Below are positions 51,929-61,031 of a stretch of 64,000 bases of DNA, piece by piece. The stretch's first letter is position 1. Each line of letters begins with the position of its first letter. The notes beneath the pieces were generated by a model. The model had not been told where the DNA came from and did no database searches. It saw only the letters and a program-made list of their open reading frames with translations. The translations under genes were made by a program, and so were the position numbers. Source of the stretch: Novosphingobium resinovorum (GTDB taxonomy: Bacteria > Pseudomonadota > Alphaproteobacteria > Sphingomonadales > Sphingomonadaceae); NCBI RefSeq assembly GCF_001742225.1, contig NZ_CP017075.1, positions 3,378,001-3,442,000 of the forward strand, given 5' to 3'.

Positions 51929-53674
51929 TTACTTGGGGATCTTGAACACCCAGAGCATGCCGCCCTGGCTGATTTCCTTAAAGGTCTTGGCCACTTCGCC
52001 GCCCCACAGCGGCACCGCGCCGCCCCAGCCGGACATGACGCCGACGTACTGCTCGCCGTCCTGCTCCCAGGTGATGGGCGAGCCGACTACGCCTGAGCCG
52101 GTCTGGAACTTCCACAGCTCTTGGCCCGTCTTGGCGTCGAACGCCTTGAGATAGCCTTCAGGCGTGCCGGTGAAGACGAGGTTGCCGTGGGTGGTCAGCA
52201 CGCCGCCCCACAGCGGGGCCTTGTTCTTGTACTCCCACACGATCTTGCCGGTCTTGGGGTCCATCGCACGCAGCACGCCGATGTGGTCCTCGGCGATCGG
52301 CTTGATGGTGAAGCCCGCGCCGAGGTACGCCGCGCCCTTCTTGTAGGCGATCGGTTCGTTCCAGATGTCCATGCCCCAGTCGTTCGAGGGGACGTAGAAC
52401 AGTTCGGTGTCCTTCGAGTACGCCATCGGCATCCAGTTCTTGCCGCCTAGGAACGACGGGCTGGAGAACACCGGCTTGCCCTTTTCGGTGCCGCTGGGCG
52501 CGCCCGGACGGCCCGCGTCGATCACGTTGGGGCGGCCGGTCTTGGGGTTGATGCCGTCGGCCCAGGTGGTCTGCATTACGAAGCGGTTGGCGGAGATGAA
52601 CTTGCCGGTCGTCCGGTCGAGCACGTAGAAGTAGCCGTTGCGGTCGGCCTTCGCGCCCAGCTTCATCGCCTTGCCCTTGATGGTGGCGTCGAAGGGGATG
52701 AACTCGTTCACGCCGTCGAAGTCCCAGCCGTCGTGCGGCGTGGTCTGGTAGTGCCACTTGATGACGCCGGTGTCGGCATCGATGGCGAGCGTCGAGGAGG
52801 TGTAGAGGTTGTCGCCGGGGCGCAGGTGGCTGTTCCACGGCGCCGGGTTGCCGGTGCCGAAGTAGACGAGGTTGGTGCCCGGATCGTACGTGCCGCCCAG
52901 CCAGGTCGCGCCGCCGCCGGTCTTCCACAAGTCGCCCTGCCAGGTGGCATTGAGCTTGCCGGTCATGCCGTTGGGCTGGCCGTTGAGGGTGCCGATGTGG
53001 CCCTCGATCACCGGGCGTTCCCAGATCAGCTCGCCGGTATCGACGTTGCGCGCCTGAACCGCGCCGACGACGCCGAATTCACCGCCCGAGTTGCCGGTGA
53101 TGACCTTGTCGCCGACGATCAGCGGCGCGGCAGTGGCCGAATAGCCCGCCTGATAGTCGCCGGTCTTCTTGTTCCACACCACCTTGCCGGTATTGCGGTT
53201 AAGCGCCACCAGATGCGCGTCGAGGGTGGCGAAGATGATCTTGTCGCCATGGATGGCGGCGCCGCGGTTGACCACGTCGCAGCACGGCATGATCGCATCG
53301 GGCAGGCGGGCATTGTATTCCCACTTCTTCTCGCCGGTGCGCGCATCGAAGGCGAACAGGCGCGAGTACGATCCGGTGACGTAGATGGTGCCGTCATAGA
53401 CCAGCGGCTGCGCCTCCTGCCCGCGCTGCTTCTCGCCGCCGAGCGAGGAGGCGTAGACCGGGAGCAGCTTGGCGACGTTGCCGGTGTTGATCTGGTCGAG
53501 CGAGCTGAAGCGCTGCTGCCAGGGCCCCATGCCATACGTCAGCACGTCGCCGGGGGTGTCGGCGTCCTTGAGCAGATCGGCGCTGGTCGGGCCATCGGCG
53601 GCCGAGAGCGGTACTGCCGCGAGGCTGCTGGCTGCCGTCAGGGCTGCGAGTATATGTGTGAAACGCCGCTTCAT
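51929..53674 (-). CDS. exaF: PQQ-dependent alcohol dehydrogenase, lanthanide-type signature
   Basis: A 581-residue periplasmic quinoprotein (signal A-A-V-P-L-S-A-A) that oxidises alcohols with PQQ and passes electrons to a cytochrome c. It is a type I enzyme, with no C-terminal haem. Features are the vicinal Cys pair Cys131-Cys132 (M-P-C-C-D-V), tryptophan-docking propeller repeats, and the active site [11 protein letters not shown]. Asp318 is the catalytic base, and Asp320, two residues on, marks lanthanide-dependent ExaF/PedH/XoxF-type enzymes (Ca enzymes have Ala or Ser there). The ATG at 53674 follows a GGAGGGACAGG site. PQQ synthesis genes are not in the window. Confidence 0.93.
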   Translation of the reverse strand: MKRRFTHILAALTAASSLAAVPLSAADGPTSADLLKDADTPGDVLTYGMGPWQQRFSSLDQINTGNVAKLLPVYASSLGGEKQRGQEAQPLVYDGTIYVTGSYSRLFAFDARTGEKKWEYNARLPDAIMPCCDVVNRGAAIHGDKIIFATLDAHLVALNRNTGKVVWNKKTGDYQAGYSATAAPLIVGDKVITGNSGGEFGVVGAVQARNVDTGELIWERPVIEGHIGTLNGQPNGMTGKLNATWQGDLWKTGGGATWLGGTYDPGTNLVYFGTGNPAPWNSHLRPGDNLYTSSTLAIDADTGVIKWHYQTTPHDGWDFDGVNEFIPFDATIKGKAMKLGAKADRNGYFYVLDRTTGKFISANRFVMQTTWADGINPKTGRPNVIDAGRPGAPSGTEKGKPVFSSPSFLGGKNWMPMAYSKDTELFYVPSNDWGMDIWNEPIAYKKGAAYLGAGFTIKPIAEDHIGVLRAMDPKTGKIVWEYKNKAPLWGGVLTTHGNLVFTGTPEGYLKAFDAKTGQELWKFQTGSGVVGSPITWEQDGEQYVGVMSGWGGAVPLWGGEVAKTFKEISQGGMLWVFKIPK

Positions 53675-53780
53675 CCTGTCCCTCCGTTTTTGGGTATTCG
53701 GCCGGGGGTGCGTGTCTCGGGAAAATGCCCCCGAACCCCGATCGTCGGCATGCAGCCTAGGACTGTAAGAGGGGCGGCAA

Positions 53781-53800
53781 AATTGCACCTTGGGAGGATG
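53781..53800 (-). promoter_or_regulatory. PQQ-regulon motif copy before the alcohol dehydrogenase
   Basis: On the minus strand CATCCTCCCAAGGTGCAATT, about 107-127 bases before the dehydrogenase ATG. Matches the copies at 44874, 56577 and 62951. It lies in the 319-bp gene-free stretch 53675-53993, which also holds a repeat A copy and otherwise nothing I recognise. Confidence 0.7.
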
Positions 53801-53818
53801 GGGCCTTGTGCGATGGGG

Positions 53819-53910
53819 CTTCGACAGGCTGCACCTAACCCTTCGACAAGCTCAGGGTGAGCGGAGGTCGTGTAAACCTCTCCACCCCGCTCAGGCTGAG
53901 CTTGTCGAAG
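53819..53910. repeat. Intergenic palindromic repeat, family A (arm duplicated)
   Basis: GCTTCGACAGGCTGCACCT at the left, then a full copy from CTTCGACAAGCTCAGGGTGA (53841) to GGCTGAGCTTGTCGAAG (ending 53910). It lies between the XoxJ-like gene and the alcohol dehydrogenase promoter. Confidence 0.85.
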
Positions 53911-53993
53911 CCCCGGCCGCGCGCACAACGCATGGATCAATCCGGTTCGGGGGGCGCCGGTCGCAGTCGGCACCCCCGTCCCCCTCCGGAGCT

Positions 53994-54857
53994 TTACGCG
54001 GTCTGCGAGGCCAGCGCGGGTTTCCACTCGACGCCGTACCGCGCGAAGATCGCCTTCATGCGGCCGTCCTTCGCCATCGCGGCGAACTGTTCCTCGATGG
54101 CGAAGCCCAGGTTGCGGCTGTTTTCCTTCACCGCGATGCCGATGTCCCAGCCGGGCGAGAGCATCGCGGGCAGAAAACCCTTGCGGCGCGCGATGCCCGC
54201 ATCGGGCGCGTCGTGCAGGGCGGCCTCGATCTGTGCGGTGCTGGCGACGGCGGCGTCGGCCTCGCCCTTGCCGACGGCCATGACCGCCTCGTAGCCGGTG
54301 GGGACATGGATCACGTCCTTCGACAAGGCCCCGCCCGCATGGCCGAGCAAGTAGAAGTCGGGGATCGAGTCGAGTTCCGCCGCGATCCGTTTGCCCTTCC
54401 AGCGCACCGGCATCGCCTCGCAGTCCGCTGCCTCACCGCAGGCGGCACCGAAGCTCTCGCGGTAGTAGGGGGCGAGGAAGGTGACGTTGTCCTCGCGCGC
54501 CATCAGCTGGCGGTCGAAGGGGACGTGCAGCATCACGTCGCAGGGCTGGAAGCCGAGCAGCCCGCCGCGCCAGATGACGTTGCGCAAGTCGTCGGACAGA
54601 TCCTCGTCCGCCGTGAACAGCGCGATGTCGGCGCGCACGCCCAGCTTCTCGGCAAGGGCATGGGCGAGATCGACGTCGATGCCGGCCGGCTTGCCGCCAT
54701 CCTCCCACGACCACGGGCGGTTGTCGGTGTAGAGGCCGACGCGCAGCGCGCCCAGCGCCTTCACCTTCTCCAGCGGCGCGGCGAGAAGCGACGCGGGCCG
54801 CAGGGACGCAAGCGCCCCTACAGCCCCGAGACCCCTGAGAAGGGACCGGCGGTCCAC
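53994..54857 (-). CDS. XoxJ-like periplasmic binding protein
   Basis: A 287-residue solute-binding-fold protein with a Tat-style leader (R-R-S-L-L-R-G-L-G). The first lobe reads L-R-V-G-L-Y-T-D-N-R-P-W-S-W. The family (quinoprotein-dehydrogenase-associated binding protein, including MxaJ/XoxJ) is thought to help mature or activate PQQ dehydrogenases rather than feed an ABC transporter. No ABC permease is nearby, which supports that. Two Cys (A-A-C-G-E-A-A-D-C) may form a disulfide. It starts 3 bases after the pedF stop. Confidence 0.85.
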   Translation of the reverse strand: MDRRSLLRGLGAVGALASLRPASLLAAPLEKVKALGALRVGLYTDNRPWSWEDGGKPAGIDVDLAHALAEKLGVRADIALFTADEDLSDDLRNVIWRGGLLGFQPCDVMLHVPFDRQLMAREDNVTFLAPYYRESFGAACGEAADCEAMPVRWKGKRIAAELDSIPDFYLLGHAGGALSKDVIHVPTGYEAVMAVGKGEADAAVASTAQIEAALHDAPDAGIARRKGFLPAMLSPGWDIGIAVKENSRNLGFAIEEQFAAMAKDGRMKAIFARYGVEWKPALASQTA

Positions 54858-54860
54858 CGC

Positions 54861-55304
54861 TTATTCGTCCGTGTGCTTGGATTCCAGCCAGGCGCGGATC
54901 GCCCAGCCGGCCTTCTGGCCCAGCACGTCGCCGAAGGGCGGCATGTAGACCTTGCCGTCATGCGCCGAGCCGTGGCGGAAGCGCTCGACGAACCATTCGT
55001 CGCCCGAGGCACCCAGTTCGAGGTAGCGCAAGTCAGGCGCGATGCCGCCGGAAATGGCTTCAAGGCCATGGCAGCGCGCGCAGTTCTGGCCGTAGGCGGA
55101 CTGGCCGATGGCGATCGCCTTGGCATTGCCGGTGTAGGGGTTCTCGGTCTTCCACACGTCGTTGCCGCCTTCGATATCGGGCAGGGCAGAGGTGTCCACC
55201 GGTTGCGGCACGACGTCGCCGTGCGCGTAGAGATTGGTGCCGATCGAAAGCGAGGTGATGGCGGCGGCGACGGTCAGGACCGCGCGGCCGATGCGAATGG
55301 TCAT
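54861..55304 (-). CDS. pedF: Cytochrome c-550 PedF
   Basis: A 147-residue periplasmic monohaem cytochrome c, the electron acceptor of PQQ-alcohol dehydrogenases in Pseudomonas (PedF/ExaB-type). It has a signal peptide, haem motif C-A-R-C-H (Cys75, Cys78, His79) in N-C-A-R-C-H-G-L-E-A-I-S-G-G, and a likely Met ligand in K-V-Y-M-P-P-F. The N-terminal H-G-D-V-V-P-Q-P-V-D-T-S-A-L matches the PedF family. It is first of the pedF-XoxJ pair upstream of the alcohol dehydrogenase. Confidence 0.92.
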   Translation of the reverse strand: MTIRIGRAVLTVAAAITSLSIGTNLYAHGDVVPQPVDTSALPDIEGGNDVWKTENPYTGNAKAIAIGQSAYGQNCARCHGLEAISGGIAPDLRYLELGASGDEWFVERFRHGSAHDGKVYMPPFGDVLGQKAGWAIRAWLESKHTDE

Positions 55305-55407
55305 GGATCAGGTGTCCTCTGCGACTTCGGGTTGCGCTTGGCTTCTCTTCCCGAATGTTGCTTTCGGATAACCTTGGGTCCGGGCGGGTGACCAGTTGGC
55401 CAATGGT

Positions 55408-55430
55408 ACAAGACCAAGGTCGCATTGCCG
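55408..55430 (+). promoter_or_regulatory. Weak copy of the PQQ-regulon motif
   Basis: GACCAAGGTCGCATTGCCG, about 30-50 bases before the beta-propeller gene ATG at 55460, keeps CCAAGGT and the CATTGCCG end but has one extra base. It is in the divergent region shared with pedF. I regard it as tentative. Confidence 0.35.
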
Positions 55431-55459
55431 TGCGCACGGGAAGGCGTAGGTTTCCGGGC

Positions 55460-56449
55460 ATGGAGAGAAGCCTGAAGACTTTCGCGCTGGCGCTTTGCGC
55501 CCTTTATGCGGCCCCGTCCCATGCGCAGGATGCCGATGGCGCCGTCACGCGCGCCTATGTCAGCAACGAGCGGTCCTCGACCGTCACCGTCGTCGATCTG
55601 GCGAGCGGAAAGGCCGTGGCGCAGTGGCCGGTGGGCAAGCGCCCGCGCGGGATCACCATGACGCGCGACGGCAAGTACGTGCTCGTCTGTGCCAGCGCCG
55701 ACAATGCGGTGGAAGTGCGCGACCCCGCCACCGGCGCGCTGGTGGCGACATTGCCTTCGGGCGCGGACCCGGAGCAGTTCTTCGCCTCGCACGATGGCAA
55801 GCTGCTTTACGCCGCCAATGAGGACGACGGCGCGGTGACCGCGATCGATCTCTCCGCGCGCAAGGTCGCCTGGCAGGTGACGGTGGGCAAGGAGCCCGAA
55901 GGCGTCGCCGAAAGCCCGGACGGCGAATGGCTTCTGGTCACCAGCGAGGAGGACAATTCGGTCGCCTGGATCGACCTCGCCACCCACACCGTCACCGGGG
56001 AGACCGAGACCGAGGCGCGGCCCCGCCATGTCGAATTCACGCCCGATGGCAAACAGGTCTGGATCGCGGCGGAAGTGGGCGGGGTGGTGCAGGTTGCCGA
56101 TGTCGCGAGCAAGGAGGTCGTGAAGACCATCCGCTTCGCCCCGCCGGGCGCGCCGGATTACAAGGTCATGCCCTGCGGCATCCGCTTCACGGCGGACGGG
56201 AAGACGGCGGTGGTGGCGCTCGGCCGGGCGGACAGCGTGGCGCTGGTGGACGTGGCGAGCGGGGAGGTGCGCGGCTACGTCAAGGTCGGCGCGCGGCCGT
56301 GGCACCTCGCGATCCTGCCCGGCGGGGGTAGCGCGCTGGTCGCCAACGGGGCGAGTGACGACCTCTCGCTGGTGGACCTTGCGGCGATGAAGGTCACTGC
56401 GACGATCCCGGCGGGCGAGGGGCCGTGGGGCGTGGCACTGGGGCGCTGA
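55460..56449 (+). CDS. PQQ-catabolism-associated YVTN beta-propeller protein
   Basis: A 329-residue secreted protein (signal A-L-A-L-C-A-L-Y-A-A-P-S-H-A-Q) with seven YVTN-type blades such as A-Y-V-S-N-E-R-S-S-T-V-T-V-V-D. The block G-A-P-D-Y-K-V-M-P-C-G-I-R-F is characteristic of the family seen only beside PQQ-dependent alcohol systems. Its activity is unknown; a scaffold or PQQ-enzyme accessory role is the usual guess. Divergent from pedF with a 155-base control region. Confidence 0.87.
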   Translation: MERSLKTFALALCALYAAPSHAQDADGAVTRAYVSNERSSTVTVVDLASGKAVAQWPVGKRPRGITMTRDGKYVLVCASADNAVEVRDPATGALVATLPSGADPEQFFASHDGKLLYAANEDDGAVTAIDLSARKVAWQVTVGKEPEGVAESPDGEWLLVTSEEDNSVAWIDLATHTVTGETETEARPRHVEFTPDGKQVWIAAEVGGVVQVADVASKEVVKTIRFAPPGAPDYKVMPCGIRFTADGKTAVVALGRADSVALVDVASGEVRGYVKVGARPWHLAILPGGGSALVANGASDDLSLVDLAAMKVTATIPAGEGPWGVALGR

Positions 56450-56464
56450 GGTAGCGCTGTGGTC

Positions 56465-56559
56465 CTTCGACAAGCTCAGGACGAGCGGGGTTTGGGTTAA
56501 TTTCCAATCCCCGGCCCCGCTCTCATTCCCCATTTCCGCTCAGGCTGAGCTTGTCGAAG
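56465..56559. repeat. Intergenic palindromic repeat, family A
   Basis: CTTCGACAAGCTCAGGACGA at the left and GCTCAGGCTGAGCTTGTCGA at the right, enclosing about 55 bases with two further CCCCGCTC and CCGCTC partial arms. Confidence 0.8.
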
Positions 56560-56576
56560 CCCCCTCGGTCAAACGC

Positions 56577-56612
56577 CATCCTCCCAAAGTACCACTGCCC
56601 AAAGTCCAATTT
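56577..56612 (+). promoter_or_regulatory. Tandem PQQ-regulon motif before the porin
   Basis: CATCCTCCCAAAGTACCACT (56577-56596) is followed by a second, overlapping-type copy CCCAAAGTCCAATTT (56598-56612), with the two CCCAAAG blocks 15 bases apart. This is the only tandem copy and lies about 75-110 bases before the porin ATG. Two operator half-sites on one DNA face would suit a dimeric LuxR-type regulator. Confidence 0.6.
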
Positions 56613-56687
56613 CGCGCCGCCCGCCCCGGCCGCATGGTCCGCCTCAGTCGCAGGAATAGACGACAACTTCCAACGGGGGACGGATCC

Positions 56688-58088
56688 ATGATTTCGCGGA
56701 TCATTTTACGCGGCGGTGCCGCGCTGGGCGTACTCGCCCTGGCTATAGCACCCGCCTACGCAGGCAGCAGCGAGGCGCTTCTGAAGCGCCTGCACGAAAA
56801 GGGCATTCTCAGCGACGAGGACTACACCGAGCTGCTCGCGCAGGAGCAGGCCGAAGCTTCCGCTCCAACTCCGGCCTCGGCACCCGCCGCAGCCGCGCCC
56901 GCCGGTGACCCCGGCCTCTACGTCAAGCGTACCGAGAGCGGCATCGGCCTCGAAGTCGGCCCGGCGACGATCAAGTTCTCGGGCTCGGTCAACGGCTTCT
57001 ACGTCCACGACAACCCGGCGAGTGCATCGGCCACCACCGCCGTCACCGGCGGCGTCGCCAGCGTCGGCACGCGCAATTCCAGCGCGGTGCGCAACGGTCT
57101 GCTGCCGGGCTTCCTCAAGGTCGAGGTGAGCACGAAGCAGGAGGGCTGGGACATCGGCGCCTTCTTCGGCATGTATCCGGGCATCAACTCGGCCGCATGG
57201 GGGGCGCTGGGCGCCAACAACGGCGGCCAGCCGACCGCGCTGGCGACGGCGGGCATCGATTTCCGCCAGACCTACCTGACCTTCGGCAAGCCCACCGTCG
57301 GCACTTTCAAGATCGGCCGCGACATCGGCCTGTTCGGGTCGGAGGCGATCCTCAACGACATCACGCTGCTTTCATCCGGTACGCCGGGGGGCAACGTGGC
57401 GCCGGGCAACACGACGCTCGGCCGCATCGGCGTGGGCTATATCTACACCGACTTCCAGCCGCAGATCACCTATACCTCGCCCAGCTTCGGCGGCGTGCAG
57501 GCATCGGTGGGCGTGTTCCAGCCGCTGTCCTCGCTGACCGGCCCGGCGCAGGAGAACTCGCAGCCCGGCTTCCAGGGCAAGATCACCTATGACGCGACGC
57601 TCGGCGGCATCGGCCTTCGCGCCTGGGCAGGCGGCGTGACGCAGCGCCACAACGAGATCACCGGCCAGAGCTACACCGGGCAGGGCCTGGACTTCGGTGG
57701 CAAGCTGACGGCGGGTCCGATCACGGCGGTGGGCTACTACTACACCGCCAAGGGCCTCGGCACGACGGTACTGGGCCTGCACGACACCGACGGCTTCGGC
57801 AACGCCCGCAAGAGCGACGGCTTCTACCTTCAGGCGCTCGCCAGCTTCGGCAAGTTCGCGGTGGGCGGCAGCTACGGCGAAAGTTCGCTGCATTATGCCA
57901 ACGCCGCCGACGCGCTGGCCAGCCCGAACCTCGTCGACACCAATTCGAGCTGGGTCGGGCAGGTCCGCTACAGCCTGACCAGCTGGGTCACGCTGATCGG
58001 CGAGTACACCCATTCGAAGGCCAAGGCGCATTCCGGCAACGCGGCGTCGAGCGACGCCCTCGCGCTGGGCGGCATCCTGTTCTTCTGA
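56688..58088 (+). CDS. Outer-membrane porin (phosphate-selective porin-like)
   Basis: A 466-residue outer-membrane protein. Signal peptide to A-Y-A-G (near residue 23), then a short coiled coil (L-L-K-R-L-H-E-K-G-I-L-S-D-E-D-Y) typical of this porin class, an Ala/Pro linker and a 16-18-strand barrel ending in L-G-G-I-L-F-F. No metal motif. In this setting it could admit alcohols or small organic acids. The regulon motif lies upstream and cytochrome b561 and the TonB receptor follow on the same strand. Confidence 0.87.
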   Translation: MISRIILRGGAALGVLALAIAPAYAGSSEALLKRLHEKGILSDEDYTELLAQEQAEASAPTPASAPAAAAPAGDPGLYVKRTESGIGLEVGPATIKFSGSVNGFYVHDNPASASATTAVTGGVASVGTRNSSAVRNGLLPGFLKVEVSTKQEGWDIGAFFGMYPGINSAAWGALGANNGGQPTALATAGIDFRQTYLTFGKPTVGTFKIGRDIGLFGSEAILNDITLLSSGTPGGNVAPGNTTLGRIGVGYIYTDFQPQITYTSPSFGGVQASVGVFQPLSSLTGPAQENSQPGFQGKITYDATLGGIGLRAWAGGVTQRHNEITGQSYTGQGLDFGGKLTAGPITAVGYYYTAKGLGTTVLGLHDTDGFGNARKSDGFYLQALASFGKFAVGGSYGESSLHYANAADALASPNLVDTNSSWVGQVRYSLTSWVTLIGEYTHSKAKAHSGNAASSDALALGGILFF

Positions 58089-58215
58089 TCCTTGCGTCGT
58101 CCCGGCATGCACCGGGGCGACGCGCCACCATCACCGGAGTCGCAGCCATGATGGAATATCGTAAGTTACCTCCGGAACGCCCGCCCGAAGCGGGGCCGCA
58201 CGGGAGGTCAGACCC

Positions 58216-58713
58216 ATGAACACCATGAAGTACAACGCCGGCGCGCGCACGCTGCACTGGATCATCGCATTGCTCATCATCGGCAACCTCGCCAGCGGGC
58301 TGCTGCACTTCGCGATACCCGTCCACAAGGCGATCGGGCTGACGGTGCTGGTGCTCTCGCTGGCGCGGCTCGGCTGGCGCATGGCGTGGAAGGCGCCGCC
58401 GTACCCGGCCTCGATGAGCCGCGCGGAAGTCGGCCTCGCCCATGCGGTGCATGGGGTGCTCTACCTGTTCATGATCGCGATGCCGCTGTCGGGCTGGATC
58501 ATCGCGTCGGCGGGCAAGTACCCGCTGTCGTGGTTCGGGGTGTTCGAGTGGCCCAAGCTCGCGGTCGTAAAGGGCAGCGCGATCTACGGCGCGGGGCACG
58601 AGTTCCACGAGATCGGCGGCTGGGTGCTGCTGGTGCTGGTGCTCGGCCATATCGCGGCGGCGCTGCGCCATCATTTCATGCTGAAGGACGGCGTGCTGCG
58701 CCGGATGCTCTAG
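58216..58713 (+). CDS. Cytochrome b561-like membrane protein
   Basis: A 165-residue four-helix diheme-type cytochrome b561. Histidines sit in T-L-H-W-I-I-A-L-L, F-A-I-P-V-H-K-A-I, H-A-V-H-G-V-L-Y-L and G-H-I-A-A-A-L-R-H-H. These proteins pass electrons across the inner membrane between a periplasmic donor and the quinone pool or cytochrome oxidase. It may link the periplasmic cytochromes to the respiratory chain. ATG at 58216 with a GGAGGTC ribosome site. The 43-base gap to the TonB receptor suggests an operon. Confidence 0.87.
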   Translation: MNTMKYNAGARTLHWIIALLIIGNLASGLLHFAIPVHKAIGLTVLVLSLARLGWRMAWKAPPYPASMSRAEVGLAHAVHGVLYLFMIAMPLSGWIIASAGKYPLSWFGVFEWPKLAVVKGSAIYGAGHEFHEIGGWVLLVLVLGHIAAALRHHFMLKDGVLRRML

Positions 58714-58756
58714 GCGCCATTCGAAGGGGGAGGGCGCCGCAAAGGCGCCACGAGGG

Positions 58757-61021
58757 ATGCGAAAGACAAGTCTTGTCATGGCCGGGCTGCTCGCCTCGGT
58801 GTCACCCGTATGCGCCGAGGAAGCGCCCATCGTCGTCACCGCGCCGGGCGGCGCGATCGACCTCGACGAAGCGCGTGAGATCGACCCGCAGGCGCTCGAC
58901 ATCGCGGGCAAGCGCGATCTCGGCCGCGCGCTGGAGCGTACCGTGCCGGGCTTGACGCTGGCCGAATCGACCGGCAACCCCTGGCAGGCAGCGATCACCT
59001 GGCGCGGGTTCTCCGCCTCGGCGCTGCAGGGCGCGGAGCAGGGGATGGCGGTCTACCTCGACGGGGTGCGCTTCAACCAGCCGTTCGGCGACGTGGTGCT
59101 GCTCGACGTGGTGCCCGAGATGGCGCTGGCGAACGCGCAGCTCAACGATGCCAACCCGGTGCTGGGCCGCAATACGCTGGCGGGCTCGCTGCTGCTGACC
59201 ACGCATGATGGCGTCAGCCTCTCCGGCCTGCGCCTGCAGGCGGACGTGGACACGGTCGGCAGCCTGGGCGGCAGCGCCTCGCTGGGGCTGGGCGACAAGG
59301 CCGACAACCTCCTCGTCGTCGCCGAGGCGCGGCATGACGACGGCTGGCGCGTCGCCTCGCCCTCGACGCTGAAACGCGTGTTCGCCAAGGGCGTCCACGA
59401 TGCCGGAACATGGGGGATCGAGGTGCAGGGCCTCGCCGCCGACACCGATCTCACCGGCAACGGCGTCGCCCCGGTCGAACTGCTCGCCGCCAAGTGGAAC
59501 GCGGTATTCACCACGCCCGACGTCACCCACACCCGCTTCGCGCGGCTGGTCGCCGCACCGTGGATCGCGGCAGGCGAGACCGGGCGCATCGAACTGCGCA
59601 CCCATTGGCAGACCCTCACCCGCAAGAGCGCCAACGGCGACCTCGCCGACTTCGGCGCCTGCGAGGACGATGCGGGCTACCTCTGCCTCGGCGATGACGA
59701 CGAGTTCGAGGAACCCTTGCTGGCGAACGGCGCCCGCGTGGTGAACGACCCGGCGGTGGACGACTACGCCGTGTTCAACCGAGGCCGCGAGCGGACCCGC
59801 AGCGGCGGTGCCATGCTGCAATGGCTCGACGAGCGCGAGACCGAGAACGGCACCCGCCGCTTCGCCGTGGGCGCTTCGTGGGAACGCGCGCGCACCCGCT
59901 TCACCGCTACCACCGAACTGGGCGAACTGGAGGAGGACCGCTCGGTCGAGGGCCTCGGCCTGCTGCTGACCTCGGAGGAGGGCGGCATCACCCCGGTCGA
60001 CGTCGTCACCCGCATGAGCGACCTGGCGCTTTTCGCCAGCGCCGAAGTTCCGCTGACCCCCGCGCTGACGGTCGAGGCCGGGGGGCGCTGGTCGCGCAAC
60101 ACGGTGAAACTGGACGACCGGCTGGGCGATGCGCTCGACGGCAGCCACCGGTTCAGCCGCCTCAATCCCTCGATCGAGTTTGATTATGCGGTGGGCGCGG
60201 ATGTGCATGCGACGGCGGGCTTCGCGCTAACCAGCCGCAATCCGACGCCTGCGGAGCTGTCCTGCGCCGATCCGGAATCGCCCTGCACGCTGGCGAATTT
60301 CTTCATCGCCGATCCGCCGCTGAAGGCGATGACCGCGCGCAACTGGCATGCCGGGCTGTCGGGCGGCGCCAATGCTTTTGGGGCAGCGCTGACATGGCGG
60401 GTGAACGGCTGGCGGTCGGACACGAAGAACGACATTCGCATGATCGCCTCGGAAGTGCGCGGACGGGCCTATTTCGCCAACCTCGGCGAATCGCGGCGGC
60501 AGGGGATCGAGGCCTCGGCCGACTGGCGACAGGGCGGCTGGCGGTTGTCGGGCAGCTATGCCTTCACCGATGCGAAGTTCCGGCAGGACTTCGCGGTGTC
60601 GAGCCCGTCCAACCCCGAGGCGGACGAGGATGGTCTGGTCGAAGTCCAGCGCGGGGATCGCCTGCCGGGCGTGCCGCGCCATTCGGTGAACCTCTACGCA
60701 GGCCGGGCAGGCAGAGGCTGGGAACTGGGCTTGGCGATGCGCGCGCGCTCCGGGCAGGTGCTGGTGGGCGATGAGGGCAACGACAATGCGAAGACCCCGG
60801 CCTACGCGGTGTTCGACATGATGGGCCGGGTGGAAGTCGCGCCGGGGATCGAGCTGGCGGCGGAACTGCGCAACATGTTCGACCGGCACTACGTCACGAT
60901 GGGCACGTTCTCCGAGATCGACGAGATCGAACTGGCCGAGGCGCCCGGTGCGGACAATCCGCGCGCCTATGCTCCGGGTGCGCCGCGCAGGCTGACGGTG
61001 TCGGTTCGGGCGCGGTTTTGA
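58757..61021 (+). CDS. TonB-dependent outer-membrane receptor
   Basis: A 754-residue receptor: signal peptide (cleaved around residue 20), TonB box-like E-E-A-P-I-V-V-T-A-P near residues 21-30, plug domain with A-V-Y-L-D-G-V-R, and a 22-strand barrel ending in V-S-V-R-A-R-F. Residues 295-319 are very acidic (eleven Asp/Glu in 25) and flanked by Cys302 and Cys310, with a second acidic stretch near the C-terminus (F-S-E-I-D-E-I-E-L-A-E). The location in a lanthanide-type PQQ dehydrogenase island suggests import of lanthanide or PQQ, or of a metallophore, but this is unproven. The last gene of the porin / cytochrome unit. Confidence 0.85.
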   Translation: MRKTSLVMAGLLASVSPVCAEEAPIVVTAPGGAIDLDEAREIDPQALDIAGKRDLGRALERTVPGLTLAESTGNPWQAAITWRGFSASALQGAEQGMAVYLDGVRFNQPFGDVVLLDVVPEMALANAQLNDANPVLGRNTLAGSLLLTTHDGVSLSGLRLQADVDTVGSLGGSASLGLGDKADNLLVVAEARHDDGWRVASPSTLKRVFAKGVHDAGTWGIEVQGLAADTDLTGNGVAPVELLAAKWNAVFTTPDVTHTRFARLVAAPWIAAGETGRIELRTHWQTLTRKSANGDLADFGACEDDAGYLCLGDDDEFEEPLLANGARVVNDPAVDDYAVFNRGRERTRSGGAMLQWLDERETENGTRRFAVGASWERARTRFTATTELGELEEDRSVEGLGLLLTSEEGGITPVDVVTRMSDLALFASAEVPLTPALTVEAGGRWSRNTVKLDDRLGDALDGSHRFSRLNPSIEFDYAVGADVHATAGFALTSRNPTPAELSCADPESPCTLANFFIADPPLKAMTARNWHAGLSGGANAFGAALTWRVNGWRSDTKNDIRMIASEVRGRAYFANLGESRRQGIEASADWRQGGWRLSGSYAFTDAKFRQDFAVSSPSNPEADEDGLVEVQRGDRLPGVPRHSVNLYAGRAGRGWELGLAMRARSGQVLVGDEGNDNAKTPAYAVFDMMGRVEVAPGIELAAELRNMFDRHYVTMGTFSEIDEIELAEAPGADNPRAYAPGAPRRLTVSVRARF

Positions 61022-61031
61022 GGGCGGCTTT

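Noticed and set aside
53994..54857. Amino-acid ABC transporter binding protein
   Set aside because: The fold fits, but no permease or ATPase lies nearby and it sits between pedF and a PQQ dehydrogenase, so a XoxJ-like accessory is a better call.
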